A DNA stretch of 64,000 nucleotides from Alicyclobacillus sacchari (GCF_004366795.1 NZ_SORF01000005.1:175086-239085); one strand, 5' to 3'; counted from the first letter of the stretch, positions 9,181 through 20,191 are shown. Notes: a model not told the origin generated them from the letters alone. Made by a program: numbers and translations.

Positions 9181-9624
9181 TCACGCGAGCAAACTCTGAA
9201 CCACCTGTTGCACAAGCCGACCATCGGCGCGGCCCCGTACCATCGGCATCAGTTCAGCCATCACTTTGCCCATGTCGGACTTGGACGATGCGCCCACGCG
9301 CTCGACGACCTCTGACGCCAATGCGCGCAACTCATCTTCGCTGAAAGGCTCTGGCAGATACGATTCGAGAATAGCTATCTCCTCTTCCGCCGTCTCAGCC
9401 AAATCCGTTCGATTCGCATCCTGGAACGCCTGGAGGGAATCTTTGCGCTGCTTAACCTCCTTCTGAATGACGCCAACGACGTCATCGTCGGAGAGCGGAT
9501 GCCCGAGTTCGATCTCCCGGTTCTTCACCGCGGACTTGACCATACGAATGACGGAAAGCCGCACCTTTTGCTTCTCTTTCATGGCCTGCTTCAAATCGTC
9601 ATTGAGACGATCAAGTAACCCCAT
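9181..9624 (-). CDS. yqeY: GatB/YqeY domain protein
   Basis: A 147-residue stand-alone YqeY protein, the all-helical domain also found at the end of GatB amidotransferase subunits; it may bind tRNA, but a cellular role is not established. The family start MGLLDRLNDDLKQAMKEK and the central motif RxSVIRMVKSAVKNREIE are clear. Full length matches the family. It is 27 bases downstream of rpsU, a pairing common in Bacilli, and is followed by a strong terminator. Confidence 0.95.
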   Translation of the reverse strand: MGLLDRLNDDLKQAMKEKQKVRLSVIRMVKSAVKNREIELGHPLSDDDVVGVIQKEVKQRKDSLQAFQDANRTDLAETAEEEIAILESYLPEPFSEDELRALASEVVERVGASSKSDMGKVMAELMPMVRGRADGRLVQQVVQSLLA

Positions 9625-9651
9625 GGAACGTCCTCCTGGCCATCCGAATGA

Positions 9652-9831
9652 TCAGAAGCTGCGGCGCTTTTTGCGAGCAGCCTCGGCCTTTTTCTTGCGT
9701 GCGACGCTCGGCTTCTCGTAGTGAGCGCGCTTGCGCGCTTCAGCCAAGACGCCGTCGCGAGCCGTCGCCTTCTTAAAGCGGCGCAGGGCGCTGTCGAGCG
9801 ACTCGTTCTTGCGCAGACGAATTTCAGACAT
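9652..9831 (-). CDS. rpsU: 30S ribosomal protein S21
   Basis: The 59-residue bS21 protein of the small subunit platform. The start is ATG 9831 with GGAGGG six bases upstream; the frame extends upstream to 9864 but the extension is unrelated. The sequence shows the family features: [20 protein letters not shown] at the N-terminus and a highly basic end ([16 protein letters not shown]). A sigma-A promoter lies 40-70 bases upstream and yqeY follows. Confidence 0.97.
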   Translation of the reverse strand: MSEIRLRKNESLDSALRRFKKATARDGVLAEARKRAHYEKPSVARKKKAEAARKKRRSF

Positions 9832-9869
9832 CGAATTCCCTCCCTCCAGCGATGCATCAGACAATCGTA

Positions 9870-9899
9870 ATTATAGTACAGCGAAAAAAAGCTCGTCAA
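9870..9899 (-). promoter_or_regulatory. Sigma-A promoter of rpsU-yqeY
   Basis: Minus-strand TTGACG (9899-9894), an 18-base spacer and a perfect TATAAT (9875-9870). Predicted transcription starts near 9863, about 30 bases before the rpsU start codon. Confidence 0.85.
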
Positions 9900-9958
9900 A
9901 CGAAAGCATGGCCCCACTCGTGTCCGCATACGGTTGTCCTAGAACAGGAGAGATAGCC

Positions 9959-10885
9959 ATGTGGACTCATACTATCGCGACGATACTCTCCATCGTCGCC
10001 TTTCTGGGTGGACTGCGCGTCATGCGCAGCGGCCTGACGGGCCTTGCTCAAGGCGCCCTGACAAAATGGCTGCAGCGGCTTGTGGCGACGCCCTCGCGGG
10101 GCATCATCACGGGCGCCGTCGCCACGGCGATACTGCAAAGCAGCGCGGCCCTGACCGCGATCGCCGTCGGCCTCGTCGCCGCCGGCAGCATTACATTCCC
10201 GAGCGGCCTCGCCGTCGTCCTTGGCGCCAACGTCGGATCGACCATCACGCCGCAATTGCTAAATCTCAATCTTTGGGGCATCGTATTGCCTGCACTCATC
10301 GCCGGTATCATCCTGGCATGCACGCGCAAACCGAAGCTCCTACGCCTCGGTGAGGGCCTCGTCGGCTTCGCCTGCATCTTCATTTCACTGCAGGCGTTAA
10401 AAACATCCCTGGCGCCCCTGGCGGCGAGCGCCTGGTTTCATGCCGCACTGCTCCACGCCGGCACCCGGCCGCTGTTGGCCCTTGCCATCGGATGCGGCCT
10501 GAGCGCCATGGTTCAGTCTTCGACCGCGACCACGCTCATCGCCATGGCCCTTGCCGGTGACGGGCTGATCCCCGTCACCGGCGGCATCGCGATCGCGCTT
10601 GGCGCCAATATCGGCACGTGCTTGACATCTATCATCGCCGCCATCGGCACCATTCGCCCGGCACAACAGGTCGCCTTGGCCCACGTGCTACTCAACGTGT
10701 TTGGTGTCCTCGCGTTTGTCCCATTGCTGCAACCGTTCACGCACCTAATGACGATGACCGCCAAAGATCCTGCACAAGAGATCGCCAATGCAAATACGGC
10801 ATTCAACCTGTTGTGCACGCTCATCGTCTGGCCGTTCACGCGCCAGTTTGCGGCGCTCGTCGAAAGGCTGTTGCCTGCGGACTGA
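9959..10885 (+). CDS. Na/Pi-cotransporter family (NptA/YjbB-like) membrane protein
   Basis: A 308-residue membrane protein of the sodium-phosphate cotransporter superfamily. Two inverted repeats, each with the family QSS signature, are evident: AILQSSAALTAIAVG with the following LGANVGSTIT, and AMVQSSTATTLIAMA with LGANIGTCLTS. About eight hydrophobic helices surround them. The start ATG 9959 has AGGAGAG six bases upstream; the open frame reaches back to 9731 but that part is antisense to rpsU. There is no regulatory PhoU-like C-terminal domain, as in short members. It converges on the Nudix-DeoC gene with only two bases between the stops. Phosphate as substrate is a family inference. Confidence 0.9.
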   Translation: MWTHTIATILSIVAFLGGLRVMRSGLTGLAQGALTKWLQRLVATPSRGIITGAVATAILQSSAALTAIAVGLVAAGSITFPSGLAVVLGANVGSTITPQLLNLNLWGIVLPALIAGIILACTRKPKLLRLGEGLVGFACIFISLQALKTSLAPLAASAWFHAALLHAGTRPLLALAIGCGLSAMVQSSTATTLIAMALAGDGLIPVTGGIAIALGANIGTCLTSIIAAIGTIRPAQQVALAHVLLNVFGVLAFVPLLQPFTHLMTMTAKDPAQEIANANTAFNLLCTLIVWPFTRQFAALVERLLPAD

Positions 10886-10887
10886 AG

Positions 10888-12165
10888 TTACGGCAACAAT
10901 TTCCCCGCTGCGGACGTGCCGAGCCGATCTGCCCCGAAGCGCAACAACAACTTCGCCGCTTCGGGGGTGCGAATGCCGGCAGAAGCCTTCACACCGGCCC
11001 GGCCTCCGACCGCCATCGTCATCGCCGCGACATCTGCGACCAAAGCGCCACCCGCGTGAAACCCTGTCGATGTCTTGACGAAGTCCACACCCGCCGCGAC
11101 AGCGACCATAGCGCCTTTGATGACCGCGTCGATGGGAAGCGCGCTCGTCTCGAGAATGACCTTGACGACCGGAGGCGCCGCGAACTGGCGCGCCGTGTCA
11201 ACCACGGCGCGAACTGCCTCATACCAAGTCGCGAGATCCCCCTCGACAAGCGCCCCAACAGGTCCAACCATGTCGATCTCGACAGCACCGCTCGCCACCG
11301 CGTCAGCCACCTCAAAGCGCAGGGCGCCTTGGGTCGATGTGCCGTGCGGAAAACCGATCACCGTGCACACGCGCACCGCCTCATGGCCGATGAACCGCTT
11401 TGCCAGCGCCACATGGCGTGGGGAGACACACACGGTTGGCCATTTGCGGCGGATCGCTTCCGCGCACAGATTTTGCACGTCGATCTCGCTGGCCTCCGGA
11501 CGCAACAACGTGCTTTCGATGGCAGTTCGCACAGCTTCACCGTCAGGCTCTGGGCGAGGCAGAGAAACCTCGCCGGCGGGGAACCCTTGCACTTGCGGCA
11601 ACGTATGCCGCAATTCGTCGCGGCAGGCCGCCACAAGTTGGGCAAGCGTTGGTCGCGCCTTGGCAAACACCGCATCCACGTCGGACATCGGTGCGGCGAG
11701 CGGCAGCTTTCGGAACTTCTCCTCAAAGCCGCCATCTCGCCAGTGCAACACCGCCTCGGCCTTGGCAAAGGCGAAACTCCAATTGGCATATCCGCGTTCG
11801 TCGTGACGCGTCTTTGCCTCATCCCATGGCAAGAAGTAAGCGGCATTCACTTCTTCAACTTGGTGCACGGGCGAGTCGTCGCCCTCGGCCTCTAGCAGGT
11901 AGAGGCGAACCTGTTTGCGCACCGGGCTGCCATTGCGCTCAATCCGGTACTCAATCCGCCCAATATCGCCAATGATGCGCGCTCGCACGCCAGTCTCCTC
12001 GAAGATTTCACGAACCGCTGCCTCTTCCCACGTCTCACCAGGCTCCAGATGGCCTTTCGGAAAGGCAACCTTGCCGTACGCATCGTCAATCATCAATACC
12101 TCGCGGCCTTGCCTTCCCTGCCGAACGACCAATCCGCCTGCAGCCCGCTCGATCCGCTCGCTCAC
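10888..12165 (-). CDS. Nudix hydrolase - deoxyribose-phosphate aldolase fusion
   Basis: A 425-residue two-domain protein. Residues 1-145 are a Nudix hydrolase: the box G-x5-E-x7-REI-x-EE-x-GV is complete at 38-60, preceded by VAFPKGH as in Ap4A-hydrolase-like members. A linker of about 60 residues leads to a full-length DeoC aldolase at about 212-425. Schiff-base Lys364 (VKTSTGF) and Lys393 (GVKASAGIRT) are present, with VIGFPHG and EIDMVGPVG motifs. The GTG start at 12165 overlaps the mtaB stop (GTGA), with GGGAGG eight bases upstream. The usual DeoC N-terminal motif IDHTLLKP appears as IESTLLRP. DeoC degrades deoxyribose-5-phosphate; the Nudix substrate is unknown. No frameshift is needed to join the domains. 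Confidence 0.9.
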   Translation of the reverse strand: MSERIERAAGGLVVRQGRQGREVLMIDDAYGKVAFPKGHLEPGETWEEAAVREIFEETGVRARIIGDIGRIEYRIERNGSPVRKQVRLYLLEAEGDDSPVHQVEEVNAAYFLPWDEAKTRHDERGYANWSFAFAKAEAVLHWRDGGFEEKFRKLPLAAPMSDVDAVFAKARPTLAQLVAACRDELRHTLPQVQGFPAGEVSLPRPEPDGEAVRTAIESTLLRPEASEIDVQNLCAEAIRRKWPTVCVSPRHVALAKRFIGHEAVRVCTVIGFPHGTSTQGALRFEVADAVASGAVEIDMVGPVGALVEGDLATWYEAVRAVVDTARQFAAPPVVKVILETSALPIDAVIKGAMVAVAAGVDFVKTSTGFHAGGALVADVAAMTMAVGGRAGVKASAGIRTPEAAKLLLRFGADRLGTSAAGKLLP

Positions 12166-13589
12166 GATGTCAACCTCCCGTTTACACTCGCCGTTGTGGC
12201 ATGATGCTCGTCGTCCGCAGACGTCAGTTGCTCGACGAAGTGCCCTTGTTGCACACCCGAGCCCGTTTCCGCGACGCGCACACGAATCAGTTCGCCCACC
12301 AGCGATTCGAGGGGCATGCCCTCTGGTGCGCGAAACGCCACGCGCAGGTAGTTCCCGGCATAGCCGACGAGCATGCGCCCTTTCTCCGGATGTGCCGCAA
12401 ACGCCCGCCGCGTCTCTTCGTCTGCCGAAATCACCGGAGACTCTGCGATGACGTCGAGATGGCGCCCGACAAACCGACTTGCATACGCCTCTGCGAGGCG
12501 CTCGGACAGTTCGATCATGCGTGTCACGCGGCCGTGTTTCACGTCTTCCGCAACCTGATCGCCAAACTTTGCCGCCGCTGTCCCCCGCCGCTGTGAATAT
12601 GGAAAGACGTGGATCTGTGAGAAGCACTGCTCCTCGACGAAGGCGTAAGTGTTCTCGAAGTCGTCGTCGGTCTCGCCCGGAAATCCAACGATGACGTCGC
12701 TGGTGATGGCGAGATCGGGTAATGCTCTGCGCAGTTGTTCGAGCTTTGCCGCATATTCGGCGACAGTATAATGGCGGTGCATGCGGCGCAGCACAGCGTC
12801 GCTGCCAGCTTGCAACGGAATATGCAAATGATTCACCACTTTTTGCGAGCGGCCAAGCACATCGATGACGTGATCGTCGATCTCGCTCGCCTCAATCGAA
12901 CTGATACGAATGCGAAACGGCAGTTCGATACGCTCCAAGTCGGCCAGCAGATCTGCCAACCTGTACCCTTCAAAGTCCGTGCCGTAACCACCCGTATGAA
13001 TTCCGGTTAAGACGATTTCGCGATATCCTGCCTGCGCCAGCTTGGTCGCCTGTGCGATGACGTTTTCCGGCTTGCGGCTGCGAATCAGGCCGCGTGCCCG
13101 CGGGATGATACAAAACGTACAAAAATTGTTGCAACCGTCCTGGATTTTCAGATTTGCACGCGAGCGCTCTTCAAAATACGGGACGTCCAGTTCCTCAAAG
13201 GCGTCCGCCTTCATGATGTTGCCGACACTCTGGTACGGATGCTGTTCCCTTTGCACGCGCTCGACGTGATCGACAATTTTGGACTTCTGGTCATTGCCAA
13301 TAACCAAATCGACCCCCGCGATCCGGGCCACTTCATCTGGCGCCACCTGCGCGTAACAGCCGGTGACGACGACCACCGCATCGGGATTGGTCCGTACCGC
13401 GCGGCGAATCACCTGGCGGCTTTTCTTGTCGCCCGTATGTGTGACCGTGCACGTATTGACCACATACACGTCCGCCTTTTCCTCAAAGGGCACCTGTTCA
13501 TAGCCGCGGTGCTTAAACACCTGCCAGATGCCTTCTGTATCGTAAAAATTCACTTTGCATCCGAGTGTGTGAAACGCGACCGTTGGCAT
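12162..13589 (-). CDS. mtaB: tRNA (N6-threonylcarbamoyladenosine37-C2) methylthiotransferase MtaB
   Basis: Radical-SAM enzyme that converts t6A37 to ms2t6A37 in tRNA. The N-terminal UPF0004 domain carries three cysteines (LGCKVNFYDTEG, NTCTVTH, TGCYAQ). The radical-SAM cluster motif CNNFCTFCIIPRARG follows at about residue 150, then a TRAM domain at the C-terminus. The start ATG 13589 has GGGAGG eight bases upstream, and that site lies in the last codons of rsmE. The product is 475 residues, somewhat longer than B. subtilis YqeV. It overlaps the downstream Nudix-DeoC gene by four bases. Confidence 0.96.
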   Translation of the reverse strand: MPTVAFHTLGCKVNFYDTEGIWQVFKHRGYEQVPFEEKADVYVVNTCTVTHTGDKKSRQVIRRAVRTNPDAVVVVTGCYAQVAPDEVARIAGVDLVIGNDQKSKIVDHVERVQREQHPYQSVGNIMKADAFEELDVPYFEERSRANLKIQDGCNNFCTFCIIPRARGLIRSRKPENVIAQATKLAQAGYREIVLTGIHTGGYGTDFEGYRLADLLADLERIELPFRIRISSIEASEIDDHVIDVLGRSQKVVNHLHIPLQAGSDAVLRRMHRHYTVAEYAAKLEQLRRALPDLAITSDVIVGFPGETDDDFENTYAFVEEQCFSQIHVFPYSQRRGTAAAKFGDQVAEDVKHGRVTRMIELSERLAEAYASRFVGRHLDVIAESPVISADEETRRAFAAHPEKGRMLVGYAGNYLRVAFRAPEGMPLESLVGELIRVRVAETGSGVQQGHFVEQLTSADDEHHATTASVNGRLTS

Positions 13590-13593
13590 TTGA

Positions 13594-14340
13594 TCAACCT
13601 CCCATGTCGCCAAAATGCATCAAAGCCGCCGCGAGTGCGGCCATACCCGCCGTTTCCGTACGCAGAATGCGCCGTCCCAACGTCACCGCACAAGCTCCCG
13701 GCAAACGCATAAACGCATCCCGCTCGGCGTCGGCCCAGCCGCCCTCCGGCCCAACCAACAGTGCTCTGGCGCCGTCGGTAGCAACCATCTGCAGTGCGGA
13801 ACGCAACCCCTGCGCTTGCTCCATCTCATCGAGCAGCAAGGTTTGGGTGACGCCCTTACCTTGTAGCAAGCGAGCGAGATCGGACAATGATTTGACGTAC
13901 GTCAAATCCGGTACACAATCGCGCTGGGCCTGCATCGCCGCCTCGCGAATGATTTTCCGCCAGCGCTCGAGCTTTGCCTCCACCTTGCCGTCAATGCGCG
14001 CTACAGACCGCTCTGCTTGGTAAACAACAAAAGAGATGGCGCCGATCTCTGTGCACTTCTGCAGGATCGACTCCATCTTATCTCCCTTGGCCATGCCTTG
14101 CACCAACACAAACTGCGCGGCAGGCTCTGACGCAAGATGACGACCGTGTAAGGAAACGACCACGTCCGCCTGCTCCACAGCCGCGATTTCCCCGAGCCAT
14201 GGTCCGTCGTCCATCGCGACGACCAGCCTCTCTCCGGGACGCACGCGCAAAACTCGGGCAAAATGGCGGCCATCGTCGCCGCCGATGCGCAGCATCATTC
14301 CCGTTTCACCCTGTCCCTCGACAAAGATGCGCGGCAACAT
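13594..14340 (-). CDS. rsmE: 16S rRNA (uracil1498-N3)-methyltransferase RsmE
   Basis: SPOUT-class methyltransferase of 16S rRNA U1498. The 248-residue protein begins MLPRIFVEG, has an N-terminal PUA-like domain, then the SPOUT knot with LLVGPEGGWADAERDAF and TLGRRILRTETAG motifs at the C-terminus. The ATG at 14340 shares one base with the prmA stop (TAATG). It is followed by mtaB, as in the Bacillus dnaJ-prmA-rsmE-mtaB series. Confidence 0.96.
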   Translation of the reverse strand: MLPRIFVEGQGETGMMLRIGGDDGRHFARVLRVRPGERLVVAMDDGPWLGEIAAVEQADVVVSLHGRHLASEPAAQFVLVQGMAKGDKMESILQKCTEIGAISFVVYQAERSVARIDGKVEAKLERWRKIIREAAMQAQRDCVPDLTYVKSLSDLARLLQGKGVTQTLLLDEMEQAQGLRSALQMVATDGARALLVGPEGGWADAERDAFMRLPGACAVTLGRRILRTETAGMAALAAALMHFGDMGG

Positions 14341-15290
14341 TATAACTTCACCGCCAAAAGCGCCACCCAATCGTCGCGCTGATACCGTCTCTCAACGGCG
14401 AAGCCCGAGTTTTGCAGAGCGGCTTCCACGGCAGGCGCCTGTGTGTCAATGTAGCCGGACGTCAAAAAGCGCCCACCGGCTTGCATGCGCGAAGCCACTT
14501 GCGGCACCAGCAAAATCACGATGTCGCGCAAGATGTTCGCGATCGCGATATCAAACTCCGCCCCTTCGGCAAAACCTGCGAGCAAGTTGCCCTCCGCCAC
14601 GTGGATGCGATCCGACAGGTCATTACGGGCAACGTTTTCGCGAGCTGCCCGCACCGCGACCGGATCGATATCGATAGCCGTGACACTGTCCGCGCCAAGC
14701 CGCGCGGCGGCGATGGCAAGCACACCCGTTCCTGTACCTACGTCAAGCACCTTGGCACCCGGAGTGACAATGTCAGCCAGGGCACCCGTGCACATTTGCG
14801 TCGTCTGGTGCGTGCCTGTGCCAAACGCCATGCCAGGCTCGATGACGATCCGCTCGCGGCGAGCGAGATCGCCCGTCAATTGATCGACATGCCATACCGG
14901 CACGATGACCAGTGATTCGCCGACTGGGATGGGTGCGTAATGCTCCTTCCAGGCGTTGAGCCAGACGCTGTCGTCGATTGCGTCGATGCGAATGTCGATA
15001 GGTCCGTCTCCCACGTGTACACCTGCGGCGGCAACGCGATCAATCACACCCTGGATGCGCTCGCGCAGTGCAGCCGGATCGTACGCCTCGGGAAAGTAGA
15101 CCGCCACCGCGACATCAGGTGTGGGCACGATCATCTCGTCAAACCACTCGCCATATTCGGGGTGAGGCTGCTCGTGTTCGCCAATGCCTTCGAGTTGAAC
15201 GCCTTGAACGTCCGGAAAATCCTGAAGTAATGCAGCTATCGCGTCAGACGCCTCGTGCGCCACTCGAAACTGCACGTGCCACCAGTGCAT
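14340..15290 (-). CDS. prmA: Ribosomal protein L11 methyltransferase PrmA
   Basis: Class I SAM methyltransferase that trimethylates ribosomal protein L11. The N-terminal substrate-recognition domain (about 1-110) begins MHWWHVQFRV. The methyltransferase fold contains the SAM-binding motif LDVGTGTGVLAIAAARLGA, GMAFGTGTHQTT before it, and NILRDI. The start ATG 15290 has GAGGAGG six bases upstream. It lies eleven bases after dnaJ. The product is 316 residues, normal for the family. Confidence 0.96.
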   Translation of the reverse strand: MHWWHVQFRVAHEASDAIAALLQDFPDVQGVQLEGIGEHEQPHPEYGEWFDEMIVPTPDVAVAVYFPEAYDPAALRERIQGVIDRVAAAGVHVGDGPIDIRIDAIDDSVWLNAWKEHYAPIPVGESLVIVPVWHVDQLTGDLARRERIVIEPGMAFGTGTHQTTQMCTGALADIVTPGAKVLDVGTGTGVLAIAAARLGADSVTAIDIDPVAVRAARENVARNDLSDRIHVAEGNLLAGFAEGAEFDIAIANILRDIVILLVPQVASRMQAGGRFLTSGYIDTQAPAVEAALQNSGFAVERRYQRDDWVALLAVKL

Positions 15291-15301
15291 GCCAAGCCTC
15301 C

Positions 15302-16441
15302 TCACGCGTTTCCGAGAAACGCGTCTTTCATCCGTTCCATAAATGATCTCGCCTGTTCGTGCGTTTGCACGCCAAGTTCTTTGCCGAGCTCACGAAAGAG
15401 TTCTTTCTGCCGATCCGTCAAATTCGTGGGCGTCATGACCTGCACGCGCACGTGTTGATCGCCGCGGGCGACCGGTGAACCGAGCTTGGGAATGCCTTTG
15501 CCGCGCAACCGGAACGAGGTTCCCGACTGCGTGCCTTCGGGAATTCGCAGCTTGACGGAGCCGTCGAGCGTCGGCACGTCGATCTCGTCGCCGAGCGCGG
15601 CCTGCACAAACGACAGCGGGACATCCAGGTAGATGTTGGTACCTTCACGCTCGAACAATTCATGCGGCCGCACATGCATCACAATGAACAAGTCTCCGGG
15701 CTGCCCGCCACTTGGGCTCGACTCGCCGGCACCCGGCATCCTGAGGCGAGTGCCATTGTCCACGCCAGGAGGCACCTTGACCTGAACCGTGCGGCGCACG
15801 CGCCGCCGACCTTGCCCGCGGCAATCCGGACACGGATCGTCGATCATCTGGCCGCGGCCGTGACAAGCCTGACACACCCGGCGGTTAACCATGCGGCCGA
15901 ACGGCGTGTTCGTAACCGTCTGTTGTTCGCCTGTGCCATGGCATACAGAACACGTCTTAGGATGCGTTCCTGGGCGCGCCCCGCTGCCGCCGCAGGTCGA
16001 ACACGTCTCCGTGCGGGGAATCTGAATCTCTTTCTCCGCGCCAAACGCAGCCTCTTCAAATTCAATTTCCAAATCATATTCGAGGTCCTGTCCGCGCTGC
16101 GGCCCGCGTGGCCGTCCGCCCGCGCCGCCGAAAAACATATCGAAAATGTCCCCGAACCCGCCGAAGTCGAAGTCGCCGAAGCCTGCACCCGGCCCACCTG
16201 CGCCGCCAAAGCCCTGCGTCGGATCCTGGTGGCCGAATTGATCATAGCGAGCGCGCTTCGCGGAATCAGAGAGGACGTCATACGCTTCCGCGATCTCCGC
16301 AAACTTCTGCTGGGCGTTTGGATCGTCCTTATTGACGTCTGGGTGATACTGTCGCGCCAGCTTTCGATACGCCTTCTTGATTTCATCTTGCGTGGCGGAC
16401 CGGCTGACACCGAGAACTTCATAATAATCTCGCTTGCTCAC
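15302..16441 (-). CDS. dnaJ: Chaperone DnaJ
   Basis: Hsp40 co-chaperone that stimulates DnaK ATPase. The J domain holds HPD at residues 33-35. A Gly/Phe-rich segment (about 72-110) follows, then four CxxCxGxG zinc repeats ([32 protein letters not shown]), and the C-terminal substrate-binding domains. The start is GTG 16441 with GGAGGG upstream. Length is 379 residues. It follows dnaK after about 120 bases that include a stem-loop, and is read on into prmA. Confidence 0.98.
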   Translation of the reverse strand: MSKRDYYEVLGVSRSATQDEIKKAYRKLARQYHPDVNKDDPNAQQKFAEIAEAYDVLSDSAKRARYDQFGHQDPTQGFGGAGGPGAGFGDFDFGGFGDIFDMFFGGAGGRPRGPQRGQDLEYDLEIEFEEAAFGAEKEIQIPRTETCSTCGGSGARPGTHPKTCSVCHGTGEQQTVTNTPFGRMVNRRVCQACHGRGQMIDDPCPDCRGQGRRRVRRTVQVKVPPGVDNGTRLRMPGAGESSPSGGQPGDLFIVMHVRPHELFEREGTNIYLDVPLSFVQAALGDEIDVPTLDGSVKLRIPEGTQSGTSFRLRGKGIPKLGSPVARGDQHVRVQVMTPTNLTDRQKELFRELGKELGVQTHEQARSFMERMKDAFLGNA

Positions 16442-16486
16442 CGGTATCCCTCCAAAGCAGAGTTCCTTTGTTCATCTTACAACGAC

Positions 16487-16508
16487 GGCAGGGCGTCGTC
16501 ACCCTGCC
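16487..16508 (-). other. Stem-loop between dnaK and dnaJ
   Basis: A perfect seven-base stem (GGCAGGG with CCCTGCC) around an eight-base loop lies in the dnaK-dnaJ gap. No T tract follows on the minus strand, so it is not a standard terminator. It could be an mRNA processing or stabilising element, or a weak attenuator that lowers dnaJ relative to dnaK; this is inference. Confidence 0.4.
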
Positions 16509-16562
16509 ATCAGACACATATATCAACGATAGCCGTCAAACGTCAAGCCGTGCTGATCCGAC

Positions 16563-18410
<1,848 letters not shown>

Positions 18411-18465
18411 CGGTTATCCTCCTCCATCGTGTCACACAGACGTTGTTTCGGTGAGCCAATACATG

Positions 18466-19074
18466 TTAGACGCTGACCTTGACCATCGCAGGCCGCAGCA
18501 CTTTGCCGTGAATCGTGTACCCTGTTTGCAAAACCTGCAGCACGACACCTGGCTCTGTACCCGCGACCGATTCCTGCATAACCGCCTCGTGCAGAACCGG
18601 ATCGAACGCGGCGCCTTCCGCCGCCATCGCCTCGACGCCGTATTGCGCAAGCAGTTGCTGCAACTGCCGATGGACCATTTCAATACCGGTTTTCAGTTGC
18701 GGCTCGTCCACCTGATCGAGCGCGGCCATCGCGCGATCAAAATTGTCGATGACCGGCAGCAAATCGCCAAGCAGCTTCTTGGTCGCAAATTGCGTCAATT
18801 CCTCGCGCTCTTGGCGCGTGCGGCGTCGAAAGTTATCAAAGTCCGCGCGCGTGCGCAAGAGCTGCTGTGTCAATTCTTCAATCTGCGCATCCCTTGGATC
18901 AGCCGTGCTGTCGGCCGCCTCATCGCCGTCAAAGGAAATGTCCTCTTCGGCGAGTTCCAAAGTGTCAACCTCGGCAGCACCTGCGGTGGCTTCCCTCTGT
19001 TGTTCATGTACAGTCGTTTGTGCGTCGTCTGCCATTCGTTCCGCATCTGGTTGTTTCGTCGAATCTCCCGTCAC
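18466..19074 (-). CDS. grpE: Nucleotide exchange factor GrpE
   Basis: Releases ADP from DnaK. The N-terminal third is acidic and probably disordered; a coiled coil (about residues 65-110) leads into the beta domain with MVHRQLQQLLAQYGVE and the ending GKVLRPAMVKVSV. The family motif NFDNFRRR appears as DFDNFRRRTRQE. The start is uncertain: ATG 19083 touches AAAGG directly, while GTG 19074 has it nine bases upstream and is preferred (202 residues). Confidence 0.96.
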   Translation of the reverse strand: MTGDSTKQPDAERMADDAQTTVHEQQREATAGAAEVDTLELAEEDISFDGDEAADSTADPRDAQIEELTQQLLRTRADFDNFRRRTRQEREELTQFATKKLLGDLLPVIDNFDRAMAALDQVDEPQLKTGIEMVHRQLQQLLAQYGVEAMAAEGAAFDPVLHEAVMQESVAGTEPGVVLQVLQTGYTIHGKVLRPAMVKVSV

Positions 19075-19113
19075 CTGGAACATCCTTTCTTCGAGTATCC
19101 CGCCGACGCGGCA

Positions 19114-20151
19114 TCAGTTGCCTGTGCTCCAACGCGTCAAAAACTCGGTCAACGCCGCCGACGTATATTGAAGGATTTGCATGATGCGGTTGTAGTCCAT
19201 GCGCGTGGGCCCTAACACACCAATATGGCCCACGGGGTGTCCGTACAAACTATACGTCGTCGTCATGACGGTGCAGTCCTGCAATGCACCCACACTGTTC
19301 TCCGCGCCAATGCGCACGGTGAGTCCACGTTCGTCCTTCGGAAACCAGGTCGTTACGGCGCCGCCTTGCTCCAAGAGACTGAGAATCGACTGCGCCTTTT
19401 CGACATCGTGAAACTCGGGCTGGCTGAGGACGTTTGCCGTGCCTCCGATGTACACCGTCTCTTCCCGATCCGTCACCTGGCAGACCTCGCTGAGAACCGC
19501 CAACGCGTCTTCAAACCGTTCCACCGTTCTCGCCAACTCTTCGGCCAGCTCCGCATACAGGTTGCTGCGCAGTTTCGAAATGGGCACGCCGACCAGTTTA
19601 TCGTTCAGAACGTTCACGATAGCCTCGACGTCTTCGACGCGAATGTCCTCCGAAAAGTGGACATGCACGTTCTCCACATGGCCGGTGTCCGTCACAAGAA
19701 TGGCGACCGCGCGACCCGGGCCGATGGGGATGAGTTCAATTTTGCGCACCTTTTCGGTATACATATTGGGCCCCAGCACAATCGCGGTCTGCTTCGTCAG
19801 CGAAGATAAGACGGTCGATATCTCGCGCACGACCTGTTCCACTTCGTCAATCCGCTTCGTAAAAAAGTCCTTGAGATAGATCCCAGCGTCGCGATCGACT
19901 TGACTCTGGCGCAATAGGTTATCGACGTAGAACCGATAGCCTTTTTGCGACGGAATGCGGCCCGATGAGGTGTGCGGCTGCGTCAGGTAGCCCATCTCCT
20001 CCAAGTCCGCCATCTCGTTTCGAATCGTCGCTGGGCTGAATTGAATATCCTCGTGTTTGGCGAGCGCCCGCGAGCCGACAGGTTCGGCCATACGCACGTA
20101 ATCCTCAATCACCGCAGACAAAATCAACTGTTGGCGGGGCGTTAACATCAT
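19114..20151 (-). CDS. hrcA: Heat-inducible transcription repressor HrcA
   Basis: Represses the class I heat-shock genes by binding CIRCE. The N-terminal winged helix (MLTPRQQLILSAVIEDYV, then PVGSRALAK and SPATIRNEMADLEEMGYL) is typical, followed by the GAF-like central domain. Length is 345 residues. AAGGAGG lies six to nine bases before an ATG ATG pair, and the exact start could be either. A perfect CIRCE element lies just upstream, giving autoregulation together with grpE, dnaK and dnaJ. Confidence 0.98.
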   Translation of the reverse strand: MMLTPRQQLILSAVIEDYVRMAEPVGSRALAKHEDIQFSPATIRNEMADLEEMGYLTQPHTSSGRIPSQKGYRFYVDNLLRQSQVDRDAGIYLKDFFTKRIDEVEQVVREISTVLSSLTKQTAIVLGPNMYTEKVRKIELIPIGPGRAVAILVTDTGHVENVHVHFSEDIRVEDVEAIVNVLNDKLVGVPISKLRSNLYAELAEELARTVERFEDALAVLSEVCQVTDREETVYIGGTANVLSQPEFHDVEKAQSILSLLEQGGAVTTWFPKDERGLTVRIGAENSVGALQDCTVMTTTYSLYGHPVGHIGVLGPTRMDYNRIMQILQYTSAALTEFLTRWSTGN

Positions 20152-20164
20152 TCTCGCCTCCTTG

Positions 20165-20191
20165 TTAGCACTCCAACTCCGCGAGTGCTAA
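20165..20191 (-). promoter_or_regulatory. CIRCE operator
   Basis: Perfect inverted repeat TTAGCACTC, nine-base spacer, GAGTGCTAA, identical to the HrcA-binding consensus. It lies between the predicted transcription start of hrcA and its start codon, as expected for repression by HrcA. Confidence 0.98.

Noticed and set aside
10618..11895. Long plus-strand frame opposite the Nudix-DeoC gene and overlapping the Na/Pi gene
   Set aside because: The overlap with two supported genes and the basic, low-complexity composition indicate a shadow frame.
12166..12627. Upstream extension of the Nudix-DeoC frame into mtaB
   Set aside because: The extension covers conserved mtaB coding sequence in another frame. 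GTG 12165 has a good ribosome-binding site and overlaps the mtaB stop.
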